A DNA stretch of 37,751 nucleotides from Clostridiales bacterium (GTDB taxonomy: Bacteria > Bacillota > Clostridia > Christensenellales > Aristaeellaceae): contig SVGL01000022.1 of assembly GCA_015056325.1 (NCBI GenBank), positions 1 to 37,751 of the forward strand, written 5' to 3'. The notes beneath the pieces were generated by a model. The model did not search any database. It worked only from the letters and a program-made list of their open reading frames with translations, and was not told the DNA's origin. How positions within the stretch are numbered: the stretch's first letter is position 1; every line of letters begins with the position of its first letter. Of the stretch, positions 31,161 through 37,751 are shown in pieces. The position numbers and the translations under genes are program-made.

Positions 31161-32657
31161 ATGATGAAGCATCTTCAGAAGCTGGGCAAGGCCATGATGC
31201 TGCCCGTCGCTGCGCTGCCCATCTGTGGTATCCTGATGGGTCTGGGCTACGCTCTGGCTCCCGCTGCCATGGGCGCTGCCGGCGCTACCGAAGGTTTCGC
31301 TTACGTTCTGGGCGTCTTCCTGATCAAGGCTGGCGCTGCTCTGATCGACAACATGGCGATCCTGTTCGCCATCGGTGTTGGCGTTGGCCTGGCCAAGGAT
31401 AACGACGGCACTGCCGGCCTGGCCGGTATGGTTTCCTACCTGATGATGACCACCCTGCTGGCTCCCGGTTCCGTGAGCACCATCGCCCCCGGCATGATCG
31501 CCTCTGAAGTCAATCAGATGGCTTTCGCCAAGGTCGGCGGCAATGCCTTCATCGGCATCCTGGGCGGCATCATCGGCGGCATCTGCTACAACAAGTTCAA
31601 GGGCACCAAGCTGCCTGACTTCCTGGCCTTCTTCTCCGGCAAGCGCGCTGTGGCCATCGTGACCGCTGTGGCCTCCATCGTGGTCTCCGCGATCCTGCTG
31701 TTCGTGTGGCCCGTGATCTTCGGCGCTCTGTACTCCGTCGGTCAGGCCATCGTTAAGATGGACGCTGTGGGCGCTGGCATCTACGCCTTCCTGAACCGTC
31801 TGCTGATCCCCACCGGCCTGCATCACGCTCTGAACAACGTGTTCTGGTTCGACACCATCGGCCTGGGCGACCTGAATGCCTACTGGGCCGGCCTGGTTGA
31901 AGGCGGCACCATGGCCAACGGCAACGAGATCACCTGGTCCGTTGGTTCCTACATGGCTGGCTTCTTCCCCTGCATGATGTTCGGTATCCCCGGCGCTGCT
32001 CTGGCCATGATCCAGACTGCCAAGAAGAAGAATCGCAAGATCGCTGCCGGTATCGTTGGTGCCGCTGCCCTGTGTTCCTTCATCTGCGGCGTGACCGAGC
32101 CCTTCGAATTCGCCTTCATGTTCCTGGCCTTCCCCCTGTACGTGGTGTATGCTGCCCTGTACGGCATCTTCGCCGCCATCACCGTGGCCCTGGGCTTCCG
32201 TGCCGGCTTCTGCTTCTCCGCTGGCGCGACTGACCTGGTCTTCTCCGCTTCCCTGCCCGCGGCTGCCAACACCTGGCTGATCATCCCCCTGGGCATCGCT
32301 GCCTTCGTGGTGTTCTACTTCGTGTTCAAGTTCGCCATCATCAAGTGGGATCTGAAGACCCCCGGCCGTGAGGACGATCAGGAAGGCGAAATGAAGATTG
32401 AGCTGGCTAACGACGACTTCACCGCTATGGCCCAGATCATTCTGGAAGGCCTGGGCGGCAAGGAGAACGTTGCCTCCATCGACCACTGCATCACCCGTCT
32501 GCGTCTGGAAGTTAAGGACCGCCTGCTGGTTGACGAGAAGAAGATCAAGTCCTCCGGCGTCTCCGGCGTGATCCGTCCTGGCAAGACCTCTGTGCAGGTT
32601 GTTATCGGCCCCAAGGTTCAGTTTGTCTTCGAAGAGTTCAAGAAGATCGCTGAGTAA
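31161..32657 (+). CDS. PTS EIICB permease (glucose/N-acetylglucosamine family)
   Basis: A 498-residue membrane permease. The EIIC part (to about residue 395) starts LQKLGKAMMLPVAALPICGILMGLG and holds LIPTGLHHALNNVFWFDTIG, MMFGIPGAALAMIQTAKKKNRK and GVTEPFEFAFMFLAFPLY, the substrate-site region of this family. The EIIB domain follows, with the phospho-cysteine C443 in SIDHCITRLRLEV. Glucose and GlcNAc permeases cannot be told apart safely here. TAGGAGGT lies 8 bases before the ATG. A 317-base repeat-rich gap separates it from ptsH; whether it is read from the upstream promoter is not clear. Confidence 0.93.
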   Translation: MMKHLQKLGKAMMLPVAALPICGILMGLGYALAPAAMGAAGATEGFAYVLGVFLIKAGAALIDNMAILFAIGVGVGLAKDNDGTAGLAGMVSYLMMTTLLAPGSVSTIAPGMIASEVNQMAFAKVGGNAFIGILGGIIGGICYNKFKGTKLPDFLAFFSGKRAVAIVTAVASIVVSAILLFVWPVIFGALYSVGQAIVKMDAVGAGIYAFLNRLLIPTGLHHALNNVFWFDTIGLGDLNAYWAGLVEGGTMANGNEITWSVGSYMAGFFPCMMFGIPGAALAMIQTAKKKNRKIAAGIVGAAALCSFICGVTEPFEFAFMFLAFPLYVVYAALYGIFAAITVALGFRAGFCFSAGATDLVFSASLPAAANTWLIIPLGIAAFVVFYFVFKFAIIKWDLKTPGREDDQEGEMKIELANDDFTAMAQIILEGLGGKENVASIDHCITRLRLEVKDRLLVDEKKIKSSGVSGVIRPGKTSVQVVIGPKVQFVFEEFKKIAE

Positions 32658-32699
32658 GACAACTCTGTGATACTGCGGCCCACGCGGTAGATAACAGCG

Positions 32700-32734
32700 C
32701 TGCCCCGGAGAGAAATCTCCGGGGCAGTTTTTTG
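32700..32734 (+). terminator. Terminator of the PTS operon
   Basis: CTGCCCCGGAGA pairs with TCTCCGGGGCAG around GAAA, followed by TTTTTTG. A second small hairpin with T run (ACGGC/GCCGT then TTTT) lies at 32769-32787. Confidence 0.92.
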
Positions 32735-32810
32735 TTTCACGCCAGCAGCCAGACACAAGGGGACAAAGACGGCTTGTCTGCCGTTTTTCGCCCTGTCAAG
32801 CATTGCTTGC

Positions 32811-32840
32811 TTTACTTGATGCGCAGGCTGCAGGTATAAT
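32811..32840 (+). promoter_or_regulatory. Promoter of the truncated HTH gene
   Basis: TTTACT at 32811-32816, an 18-base spacer and a perfect TATAAT at 32835-32840. Confidence 0.6.
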
Positions 32841-32888
32841 ACCCTCCAGATAACACATCCCTGCAAGGTGTGAAAGGGGGCCGAAGCG

Positions 32889-33011
32889 ATGAATATCGGA
32901 ACTGAAATCCAGAAAATCCGGAAAGCGCGAGGCATGACACAGGAAGAATTCGGCGGTATCTTTCATGTGACAAGGCAGGCGGTATCTCATTGGGAGAACA
33001 GAGATTCCCAT
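32889..33011 (+). pseudogene. Truncated XRE-family HTH regulator
   Basis: From the ATG at 32889 the frame reads MNIGTEIQKIRKARGMTQEE, GGIFHVTRQAVSHWENR and then stops at a TAG. This is the N-terminal HTH of a Cro/C1-type regulator cut off just after the recognition helix; full proteins continue for 20 to 100 residues or more. A GAAAGGGGG stretch precedes it. The promoter is intact, so a 40-residue peptide could still be made. Together with the next gene it marks a decayed accessory patch. Confidence 0.7.
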
Positions 33012-33080
33012 AGTTAATGATACGACCCCATAACTCACGCTTACACAGCTTGTTCACAACACAAAAAGGAGAACAAGCAG

Positions 33081-33307
33081 ATGAAACTGATCACCTGCGA
33101 ATTCAACATGGACAGCGGCTGCGTCGAGCTGCGATTTGATAATGGAACCGAGCTGGATATCGACTGCACTGTAGTGGAATCGGAGTATGCTCACACTGTG
33201 CAGCAAAAGACAGAACTGGACTGGTTGGTCACAATGCTCCAGTGGAGTACGCGCAATTGGTGCTGAACAAGCGGATTCGTGATTATCTAAACATTGTCAT
33301 CAAGTAA
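33081..33307 (+). pseudogene. Frameshifted small accessory protein (DUF6061-like)
   Basis: The ATG at 33081 opens MKLITCEFNMDSGCVELRFDNGTELDIDC and continues to TELDWLV, after which the frame shifts and ends early at 33266. Reading on in another frame gives NAPVEYAQLVLNKRIRDYLN to a TAA at 33305-33307, which completes the family's usual C-terminus. A single missing base in the GTC-AC-AAT stretch near 33230 explains the break. I recall this family (DUF6061) from conjugative elements of gut Firmicutes; its function is unknown. GCTTGTTC and GAACAAGC form a hairpin around the AAGGAG upstream of the start. Confidence 0.7.
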
Positions 33308-33406
33308 TCGAACAACACATTACGATGCCCGTCAGCAACCAAGTGTAGCTCTGTAAAAAGTCGTTTTCACATTTACATAGCAAAGAAGCAAGTTAATATA
33401 GTCAAG

Positions 33407-33450
33407 AATTGCCGAGAGCGACCTTGCGGTTACTCTCGGCAATTTCTTTT
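33407..33450. terminator. Bidirectional hairpin terminator
   Basis: AATTGCCGAGAG pairs with CTCTCGGCAATT (12 bp, 14-base loop). The T-rich plus-strand side (TCTTTTATTTTT) overlaps the stop codon of the minus-strand gene, whose own transcript would end in AATTCTTGAC, a weaker tail. It separates the convergent units. Confidence 0.65.
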
Positions 33451-34261
33451 ATTTTTCCACGCTCATCCAGCAACCTTCTGCTCCGATCCCGTCTTCGGGA
33501 GGTGTAAGTATGCCTTTATCAATAAGGCATTCAATTACTGCATCGAAAATGGGCAGATTGGCAAGTTGGTTGGCAAATTTCCATTCTCCAAGAAGATGAT
33601 CCGGCACAGCCTTCTGGATAAGTGCAGCAAGTTTGCTTGCAACAATTTCTGCATCGTCATCGAAATAACCGGTTTGCAAAGCGTTGCTGAGGTCAAATAG
33701 TCTGCTGCAATCAGAAAGCGTGTTCACAAGAATCTTTGTATAGAGCATATTCCCGTCACGCAGCAGATACCCGCACTCAATAGCTTTCGCTGCCTGTTCT
33801 TTTTCCCTTTCGGACAAACAAGCAATATCTAGCCCATCTATCGCCTGGAGTGCGAGCTGAATCTGAGGATCGTTAGACACATTGAGTCCACAGTGAAAAT
33901 GCTTCTTGATGCGGTTGACATAAATATTCTCAAGATGAACACTGGCAAAACTACAAACGTTCTGTGCATCTACTCCATCCCGACCGGCACCATAGTCCTT
34001 CCCATTGTCTACATATCCGAAGATGCTGAACAGGCGCTTGGGTTCTGCTACATTCGAAAAATGATTTCTTGCCATCGCTCGCCGAACACAATACGCGAAA
34101 GCATCGGCTATGTTGAATACCTGCTGCCAGAGGATCAGATTCATATCCACTTGCCTGTTAAGGTAAGGGAATGCAAGATACTCAGTCTTATGGTCTTCAA
34201 TATACTTCGATACACCCGAACGATAAAACAATAACCCGCCACTATTTCGAGTTTCGCACTC
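33449..34261 (-). pseudogene. 5'-disrupted gene of unknown family
   Basis: About 270 residues read openly on the minus strand, from the edge of a hairpin cluster through LFYRSGVSKYIEDHKTEYLA, YLNRQVDMNLILWQQVFNIA and VRRAMARNHFSNV to TYRS-free polar sequence ending WMSVEK. It looks like a soluble helical protein; I do not recognise it. No start codon with a ribosome binding site is found: the frame continues upstream only through palindromic repeats. A well-placed start (AAGGAG, ATG at 34445) encodes just MSESKTSV before a stop, on the other side of the cluster. The simplest reading is that the cluster split one gene. Codon use is less GC-biased than in the neighbours, suggesting acquired DNA. 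Confidence 0.45.
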
Positions 34262-34264
34262 CGT

Positions 34265-34406
34265 CACTGTCAGGGCTGCAAGCAGCCCAGATGACTGTTC
34301 CTCCGTGCAAGGAAGCGATTTTGCAAGCAAAATCGCACGAAGACCACCGTGCAGGGGCTTCGCCCCGCAGCTCGTCAAAAAACTCGCCTTTGGCGACTTT
34401 CTTGAC
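34265..34406. repeat. Cluster of five palindromes
   Basis: Successive perfect or near-perfect hairpins: GGGCTGC/GCAGCCC (34273-34288), GCGATTTTGC/GCAAAATCGC (34315-34336), GCACG/CGTGC (34335-34352), a GGGGC/GCCCC stem (34351-34368) and a 14-bp stem GTCAAAAAACTCGCC with its complement (34374-34406). CACTGTCA and TGACTG near 34265-34296 enclose the first. It looks like a mobile or repeated structured element. Confidence 0.7.
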
Positions 34407-34418
34407 AGTCAGCAACAC

Positions 34419-34445
34419 TTACACAGATGTTTTGCTTTCACTCAT
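34419..34445 (-). pseudogene. Orphan start of the disrupted gene
   Basis: ATG at 34445, two bases after the trxB-like stop and behind AAGGAG, encodes MSESKTSV and then TAA. Its placement is that of a coupled third gene of the ahpC operon; nothing continues the frame. Confidence 0.4.
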
Positions 34446-34447
34446 AT

Positions 34448-36088
34448 TCAGCCTTCTCCTTCGAGATAAGTCAAGAGCTGCTGGATATTCTTCTTGCCAA
34501 AGGTGACCTGCTCGTTATTCACGACCAGACAGGGTACGCTCATAACCTGATAACGATTCTTCAACTGTTCGAAATGTGCAAGATCATACACTTCCGCAGT
34601 CACATTGGGATTGAGGGCTGCGATGTGCTGTGCTGCCACAACCAGGTCAGGACACATGGTGCAGGAAAGGGACACCAGCACCTTCATCTCCACCGGTTTG
34701 TTCAGTGCAGCAATGGCCTGGCGTGTATCTTCATCCAGCGTCTGACCGGGCCCTGCTGCATTATACAGGCCCAGCACAAAGGAAGTGAACTCATGTCCAC
34801 CAGGAACGCCGTGGAAGGCCAAACCAGTCCATGAGCCATCCTGCTGACAGACGCGCATGCAGGGGGTATCCTGCGAGGAGGCGGAGCGTTCGGCCACCCG
34901 TACTGTTAGTTTGTCCGTTATGCTGGCCAGCTCTGTCATGAAGTGCTCCAGCTCTGTGGATACGGAGCGTTCGTCAAGATACAGTACCAGTTGCAGCGGG
35001 TGTGCCATACGGCTGAACACCGTGTCCAGCTGCTGGCGCATTTCCGGGGTAAACAGGGAGCCGCCGGGGACTGCGCCTGTTTCCGGTGTAGATGGCTGCT
35101 CTTTAGCTGTGCGGGCTGGCTGCTGAGGCTGCAAGCCTGTTTTTCGCTGCATGGCGGCAGCGTATTTCTCCAGCTCCGTGGCGGCCAGCGCGCCATCGCC
35201 GGTGGCCGTGACCACCTGCCGCAGAGGCTTGATACACACGTCTCCTGCCGCATACACGCCGTTCACGCTGGTTTTCAGGGAGCCGCCAGTCAGGATGTAG
35301 CCCTTCTCATCAAGCTCCACAAGGCCCTTCACCAGTCCGCTTGCCGGTTCATACCCGGCAAAAACGAACACACCGAAGGATTCGCCGTCTTTGCTGCGAT
35401 ACTCCGTTTCCTCACCCGTTTTGGTATTGCGCCAGCGGGCGTAGGTCAGGCCGTTTTCTCCGGAAACCTCCAGCAATTCCGTAGTGGGCAGGATGGAGAT
35501 CTTCTCGTGCCTGCGGGCGGGTTCGGCAGCCGCTTCTGCGCAGGTGAAGTCCTCCGTTTTCATCAGGATGGTCACATGGCGGGCGAACTTGGTCAGGAAG
35601 ACGCTCTCTTCTGCCGCCGCAAAGCCGCCGCCTACCACGAAAACCTCCTTGCCAGTGAAAAACTCGCCGTCGCAGGTGGCGCAGTAGGCAACGCCGCGGC
35701 CCTTGTGCTCGACTTCGCCCTTGAAGCCCACCATCCGCGGGTGCGCTCCGGTGGCCAGCAGCACGCCAAAGCATTGATAATCACCGCGCCCCGTACGGAC
35801 GGTCTTGACGTCGCCCGTCAGGTCAAGTCCGGTCGCCTCTGTCAGCAGGAATTCGGCGCCGAAGGCTTCCGCCTGCTGCTGCATGGTGTCCGTCAGGGCT
35901 TTGCCGCTGGTTTTGCCGATGCCAGGGTAATTCACCACCTCGTGGGTGATGGTGATCTGCCCACCGAACTGCTCCTTCTCCAGCACCAGCACCCGGTAGC
36001 GCGCCCGGGCCAGATAGATGGCGGCGGTGAGCCCCGCAGGCCCGCCGCCGATGATGATCACGTCGTAGAGATTTTGTGTGTCTGTCAT
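34448..36088 (-). CDS. Thioredoxin reductase-like flavoprotein fused to a C-terminal glutaredoxin/AhpF-N-type domain
   Basis: The product has 546 residues. Residues 1-310 or so are TrxB-like: IIIGGGPAGLTAAIYLARA for FAD, YCATCDGEF with redox cysteines C136 and C139, VFVVGGGFAAAEESVFLTK for NAD(P)H, and GVYAAGDVC near the end. A Pro/Thr-rich linker (about 330-360) leads to a double thioredoxin-fold domain with CTMC at C476 and C479. AhpF has the same parts in reverse order. It should reduce AhpC, whose stop codon overlaps its start by one base (TGATG). Electrons pass NAD(P)H to FAD to CATC to CTMC to AhpC. Confidence 0.93.
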   Translation of the reverse strand: MTDTQNLYDVIIIGGGPAGLTAAIYLARARYRVLVLEKEQFGGQITITHEVVNYPGIGKTSGKALTDTMQQQAEAFGAEFLLTEATGLDLTGDVKTVRTGRGDYQCFGVLLATGAHPRMVGFKGEVEHKGRGVAYCATCDGEFFTGKEVFVVGGGFAAAEESVFLTKFARHVTILMKTEDFTCAEAAAEPARRHEKISILPTTELLEVSGENGLTYARWRNTKTGEETEYRSKDGESFGVFVFAGYEPASGLVKGLVELDEKGYILTGGSLKTSVNGVYAAGDVCIKPLRQVVTATGDGALAATELEKYAAAMQRKTGLQPQQPARTAKEQPSTPETGAVPGGSLFTPEMRQQLDTVFSRMAHPLQLVLYLDERSVSTELEHFMTELASITDKLTVRVAERSASSQDTPCMRVCQQDGSWTGLAFHGVPGGHEFTSFVLGLYNAAGPGQTLDEDTRQAIAALNKPVEMKVLVSLSCTMCPDLVVAAQHIAALNPNVTAEVYDLAHFEQLKNRYQVMSVPCLVVNNEQVTFGKKNIQQLLTYLEGEG

Positions 36089-36651
36089 CACAGCTGTCCC
36101 ACCAGATCCAGACTGGGCTTCAGGGTTTCCGCACCGGGCGTCCAGTTGGCGGGGCAAACCTGATCGCCATGGGCGTGGACGAACTGGCAGGCCTGCACCT
36201 TGCGGAAAAGCTCCTCTGCGTTGCGGCCCACGTTGCCCGCCGTGACCTCATAGCCCACGATCTTGCCCTCGGGGTTGATGATGAACGTGCCGCGCTCCGC
36301 CAGACCGTCGGATTCGAACAGCACCTGGAAATCGCGGGACAGGGCATGGGTCGGGTCTGCCAGCATGGGATAGTTGATCTTGCGGATGCGTTCGGACGCA
36401 TCGTGCCACGCCTTATGGACGAAATGGGTATCGGTGGACACCGCGTAGACCTCGCAGCCCACATTGCGGAACTGCTCGTACTTGTTCGCCAGATCCTCCA
36501 GCTCCGTCGGGCAGACGAAGGTGAAGTCCGCCGGATAGAAGAAGAATACGCTCCACTTGCCGAGGATATCCTCCTTGGAAACAAACTTGAAGTCATTGGC
36601 GTGATAGGCATAGGCCTTGAAATCGGATACTTCCTTGTTGATCAGAGACAT
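36088..36651 (-). CDS. ahpC: Alkyl hydroperoxide reductase subunit C (2-Cys peroxiredoxin)
   Basis: A 187-residue AhpC of normal length with the peroxidatic Cys in FFYPADFTFVCPTEL (C47) and the resolving Cys in DQVCPANW (C166). STDTHFVHKAWH and NYPMLADPTHALSRDFQVL are typical AhpC1 motifs. It reduces hydrogen peroxide and organic peroxides and is recycled by the next gene's flavoprotein. GGAGG lies just before the ATG, next to the end of repeat copy A. No promoter is visible between it and dfx, so the transcript probably comes through the two repeats. Confidence 0.96.
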   Translation of the reverse strand: MSLINKEVSDFKAYAYHANDFKFVSKEDILGKWSVFFFYPADFTFVCPTELEDLANKYEQFRNVGCEVYAVSTDTHFVHKAWHDASERIRKINYPMLADPTHALSRDFQVLFESDGLAERGTFIINPEGKIVGYEVTAGNVGRNAEELFRKVQACQFVHAHGDQVCPANWTPGAETLKPSLDLVGQL

Positions 36652-36665
36652 GCTGTTACCTCCTT

Positions 36666-36755
36666 TTCGGCCATCACCGGGCGTAAAGCCCGGCGCTGGC
36701 TACACTTCGGTTAATGCAAGCATTAACCTCGTTAGTCGGGCGTTGCCCGACCTCC
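36666..36755 (+). repeat. Three-hairpin intergenic repeat, copy A
   Basis: A 90-base unit: TTCGGCCATCA, hairpin 1 (CCGGGC/GCCCGG, loop GTAAA), CTGGCTAC, hairpin 2 (GGTTAATGC/GCATTAACC, loop AA), CGTTA, hairpin 3 (GTCGGGC/GCCCGAC, loop GTT), CTCC. It begins next to the ahpC ribosome binding site, in reverse orientation to the genes. On the minus strand its end reads GGAGG. Confidence 0.88.
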
Positions 36756-36757
36756 TC

Positions 36758-36847
36758 TTCGGCCATCACCGGGCGTAAAGCCCGGCACTGGCTACATTTC
36801 GGTTAATGTAAGCATTAACCTCGTTAGTCGGGCGTTGCCCGACCTCC
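36758..36847 (+). repeat. Three-hairpin intergenic repeat, copy B
   Basis: A 90-base copy, in tandem with copy A at a 92-base period and differing from it at only a few bases (for example GGCACTGG for GGCGCTGG, ATGTAAG for ATGCAAG). Its last base abuts the dfx stop codon at 36848. Confidence 0.88.
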
Positions 36848-37222
36848 TCATTGTTTCCACAGATTGTGCTGGTTGCAGAATGCATAGAGCTCCCGCACCT
36901 CATCGCCTTTGCACAGGGCGAATTTGGCCCTGGGCTTGTCCGTGGGTTTCAGGTGAGCATACTGGATGACGTGCTCGCCCTCCAGGCACACCCACTCGAT
37001 GTAATGCTCCTCCGTCATGGGGTGCTCCACGGCCCCCACTGTCACATGCACCGTATCGCCCTCCCGGGTATATACGGGCATATGCTTTTCGCCGGAAGCC
37101 TCCGTGGTGCCGGGCTCCAGGCGGTGCATCTTCTCGCCGCAGCACTGCACCGGCACACCGGCATCGTGGATCATCGCCAGGATATTGCCACAATGTCGGC
37201 AGGTATAGAATTTCTGTTTCAT
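36848..37222 (-). CDS. dfx: Desulfoferrodoxin-type superoxide reductase
   Basis: A 124-residue protein starting at the ATG at 37222 behind GGAGGGA; a longer in-frame extension upstream has no support. The N-terminal desulforedoxin domain has C8, C11, C27 and C28 (YTCRHCGN, VQCCGE) for the Fe(SCys)4 centre. The catalytic SOR domain has EKHMPVYT, EHPMTEEHYIEWV and the terminal CNQHNLW, which together give the His4Cys iron site. It reduces superoxide to peroxide without making oxygen, which suits an anaerobe; the product is removed by AhpC and its reductase downstream. Confidence 0.96.
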   Translation of the reverse strand: MKQKFYTCRHCGNILAMIHDAGVPVQCCGEKMHRLEPGTTEASGEKHMPVYTREGDTVHVTVGAVEHPMTEEHYIEWVCLEGEHVIQYAHLKPTDKPRAKFALCKGDEVRELYAFCNQHNLWKQ

Positions 37223-37318
37223 GCGAATCCCTCCCTCTGCGTTCAGTATGTCCGGTGCGGGGTAAATAATGCGCCGGAATCCGGGCATCATAGCGATGAA
37301 ACGCTGCAAGGAGTTTGA

Positions 37319-37751
37319 ATGATGAAGCAAAGCAACTCGCACTTGAAAGGCTTTATCCCCTATGCGCTGGCAGCCTTTATGATCAGCCTTGTCGGCGGAT
37401 TCTCCGCTGTGCTTGGACCTGCCTTTGTGCAGGATATGGGGATCGCCTACAACAATACCACCTGGACGGCACTGGCCCAGGCCATGTCCACCGCAGCCTT
37501 TGCGCCGATCCTTGGCAAGCTGGGCGATGTTCTGGGCCGACGCGTCACGCTGCTGACGGGCATCGTTGTCTACACGCTGGGCAATGCGCTGGCGGCCCTT
37601 GCGCCGTCGCTGCCGGTGATGCTGATCGCCCGGTTCATCGTGGGCGTGGGCAGTGCAGCCGTGGCGCCGGTGGTGCTGTCCTACATCGTGACGGATTTCC
37701 CGCCCCATCGGGTCGCCAAGGGATTTTCACTGTACATGCTTATCTCCAGCG
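37319..37751 (+). CDS. MFS transporter, N-terminal part (runs off window)
   Basis: An open frame from ATG-ATG at 37319/37322, with AAGGAG at 37308-37313, to the window edge, about 144 residues. It begins MMKQSNSHLKGFIPYALAAF and shows at least four hydrophobic segments with the MFS loop 2-3 motif GKLGDVLGRRVTLL, then LIARFIVGVGSAAVAPV. It resembles drug/proton antiporters of the 14-helix type, but the substrate cannot be known from this part. It is divergent from dfx across 96 bases; a link to oxidative stress is possible but unproven. Confidence 0.85.
   Translation, partial: MMKQSNSHLKGFIPYALAAFMISLVGGFSAVLGPAFVQDMGIAYNNTTWTALAQAMSTAAFAPILGKLGDVLGRRVTLLTGIVVYTLGNALAALAPSLPVMLIARFIVGVGSAAVAPVVLSYIVTDFPPHRVAKGFSLYMLISS

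Noticed and set aside
33449..34378. 309-codon version of the disrupted gene starting at 34378
   Set aside because: It would start with TTG inside a palindrome and without a ribosome binding site; the first 40 or so residues are translated repeat.
36666..36847. Tandem repeat as a CRISPR array
   Set aside because: Units are 90 bases with only 2 bases between them, contain three hairpins each, and have no variable spacers or cas genes.
36848..37708. 286-codon version of the superoxide reductase gene
   Set aside because: The N-terminal 160 residues are out of family and antisense to the MFS gene. The ATG at 37222 has the ribosome binding site and the expected family start.
1..37751. tRNA or rRNA genes
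   Set aside because: No cloverleaf-like conserved arms (GGTTCGAATCC-type) or rRNA signatures were seen in any intergenic region.

Overview
The window looks like a chromosomal segment of a GC-rich, anaerobic, fermentative Firmicute, most likely a gut or rumen Clostridia lineage. Supporting signs are Gram-positive-type Shine-Dalgarno sites (AGGAGG, GGAGGTGA), near-perfect sigma-A promoters with 17-base spacers, a complete PTS relay, superoxide reductase beside AhpC, and a carbohydrate-centred gene set. The taxonomic call is inference. No rRNA, tRNA or CRISPR was found.

Layout. 1-1250 (minus): start of a corrinoid-type binding protein gene behind a cobalamin riboswitch and attenuator. 1369-2690: debris of mobile DNA, namely a phage-type small protein and an HTH protein with mirror-image divergent promoters, a truncated treble-clef gene and an IS transposase stub. 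2723-8890: secreted proteins, including a modular extracellular protein, a phosphodiester-glycosidase-family protein, a degenerate Lgt-like membrane protein and two polysaccharide deacetylases. 9041-10990: an orphan glycosidase-like cytoplasmic protein. 11079-16525 (minus): a five-gene operon for acylating a surface polysaccharide, with three DHHW proteins, one MBOAT acyltransferase and one TctC-like binding protein. 16683-17579 (minus): an AraC regulator divergent from a long plus-strand run. 17688-27164: a Tat-exported PHP hydrolase, a duplicated DUF4430-like protein, a BMP-type nucleoside ABC importer, an ADP-ribosylglycohydrolase homologue and a ribokinase. 27267-28193 (minus): a TIM-barrel protein. 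28440-32657: IIA, Enzyme I, HPr and EIICB of one PTS. 32889-34445: decayed genes and a hairpin cluster. 34448-37222 (minus): superoxide reductase, AhpC and a TrxB-glutaredoxin fusion for peroxide and superoxide defence. 37319 to the end: start of an MFS transporter.

The genes form three working modules. One takes up nucleosides or related ribosides (BMP/ABC), cleaves the glycosidic bond (ARH-like) and phosphorylates ribose (PfkB). A second is a self-contained PTS, whose HPr has Arg where the regulatory Ser46 should be. The third is an anaerobic oxidative-stress operon.

The least expected signal is a family of about 90-base, three-hairpin intergenic repeats (four full copies and one partial) whose stems show compensatory changes between copies. 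It occurs in the btuF leader, after ptsH, and twice in tandem between dfx and ahpC. I know of no named family that it matches. A second theme is that the solute-binding proteins lack a lipobox cysteine, while the only Lgt-like protein in the window has lost the residues expected for catalysis.
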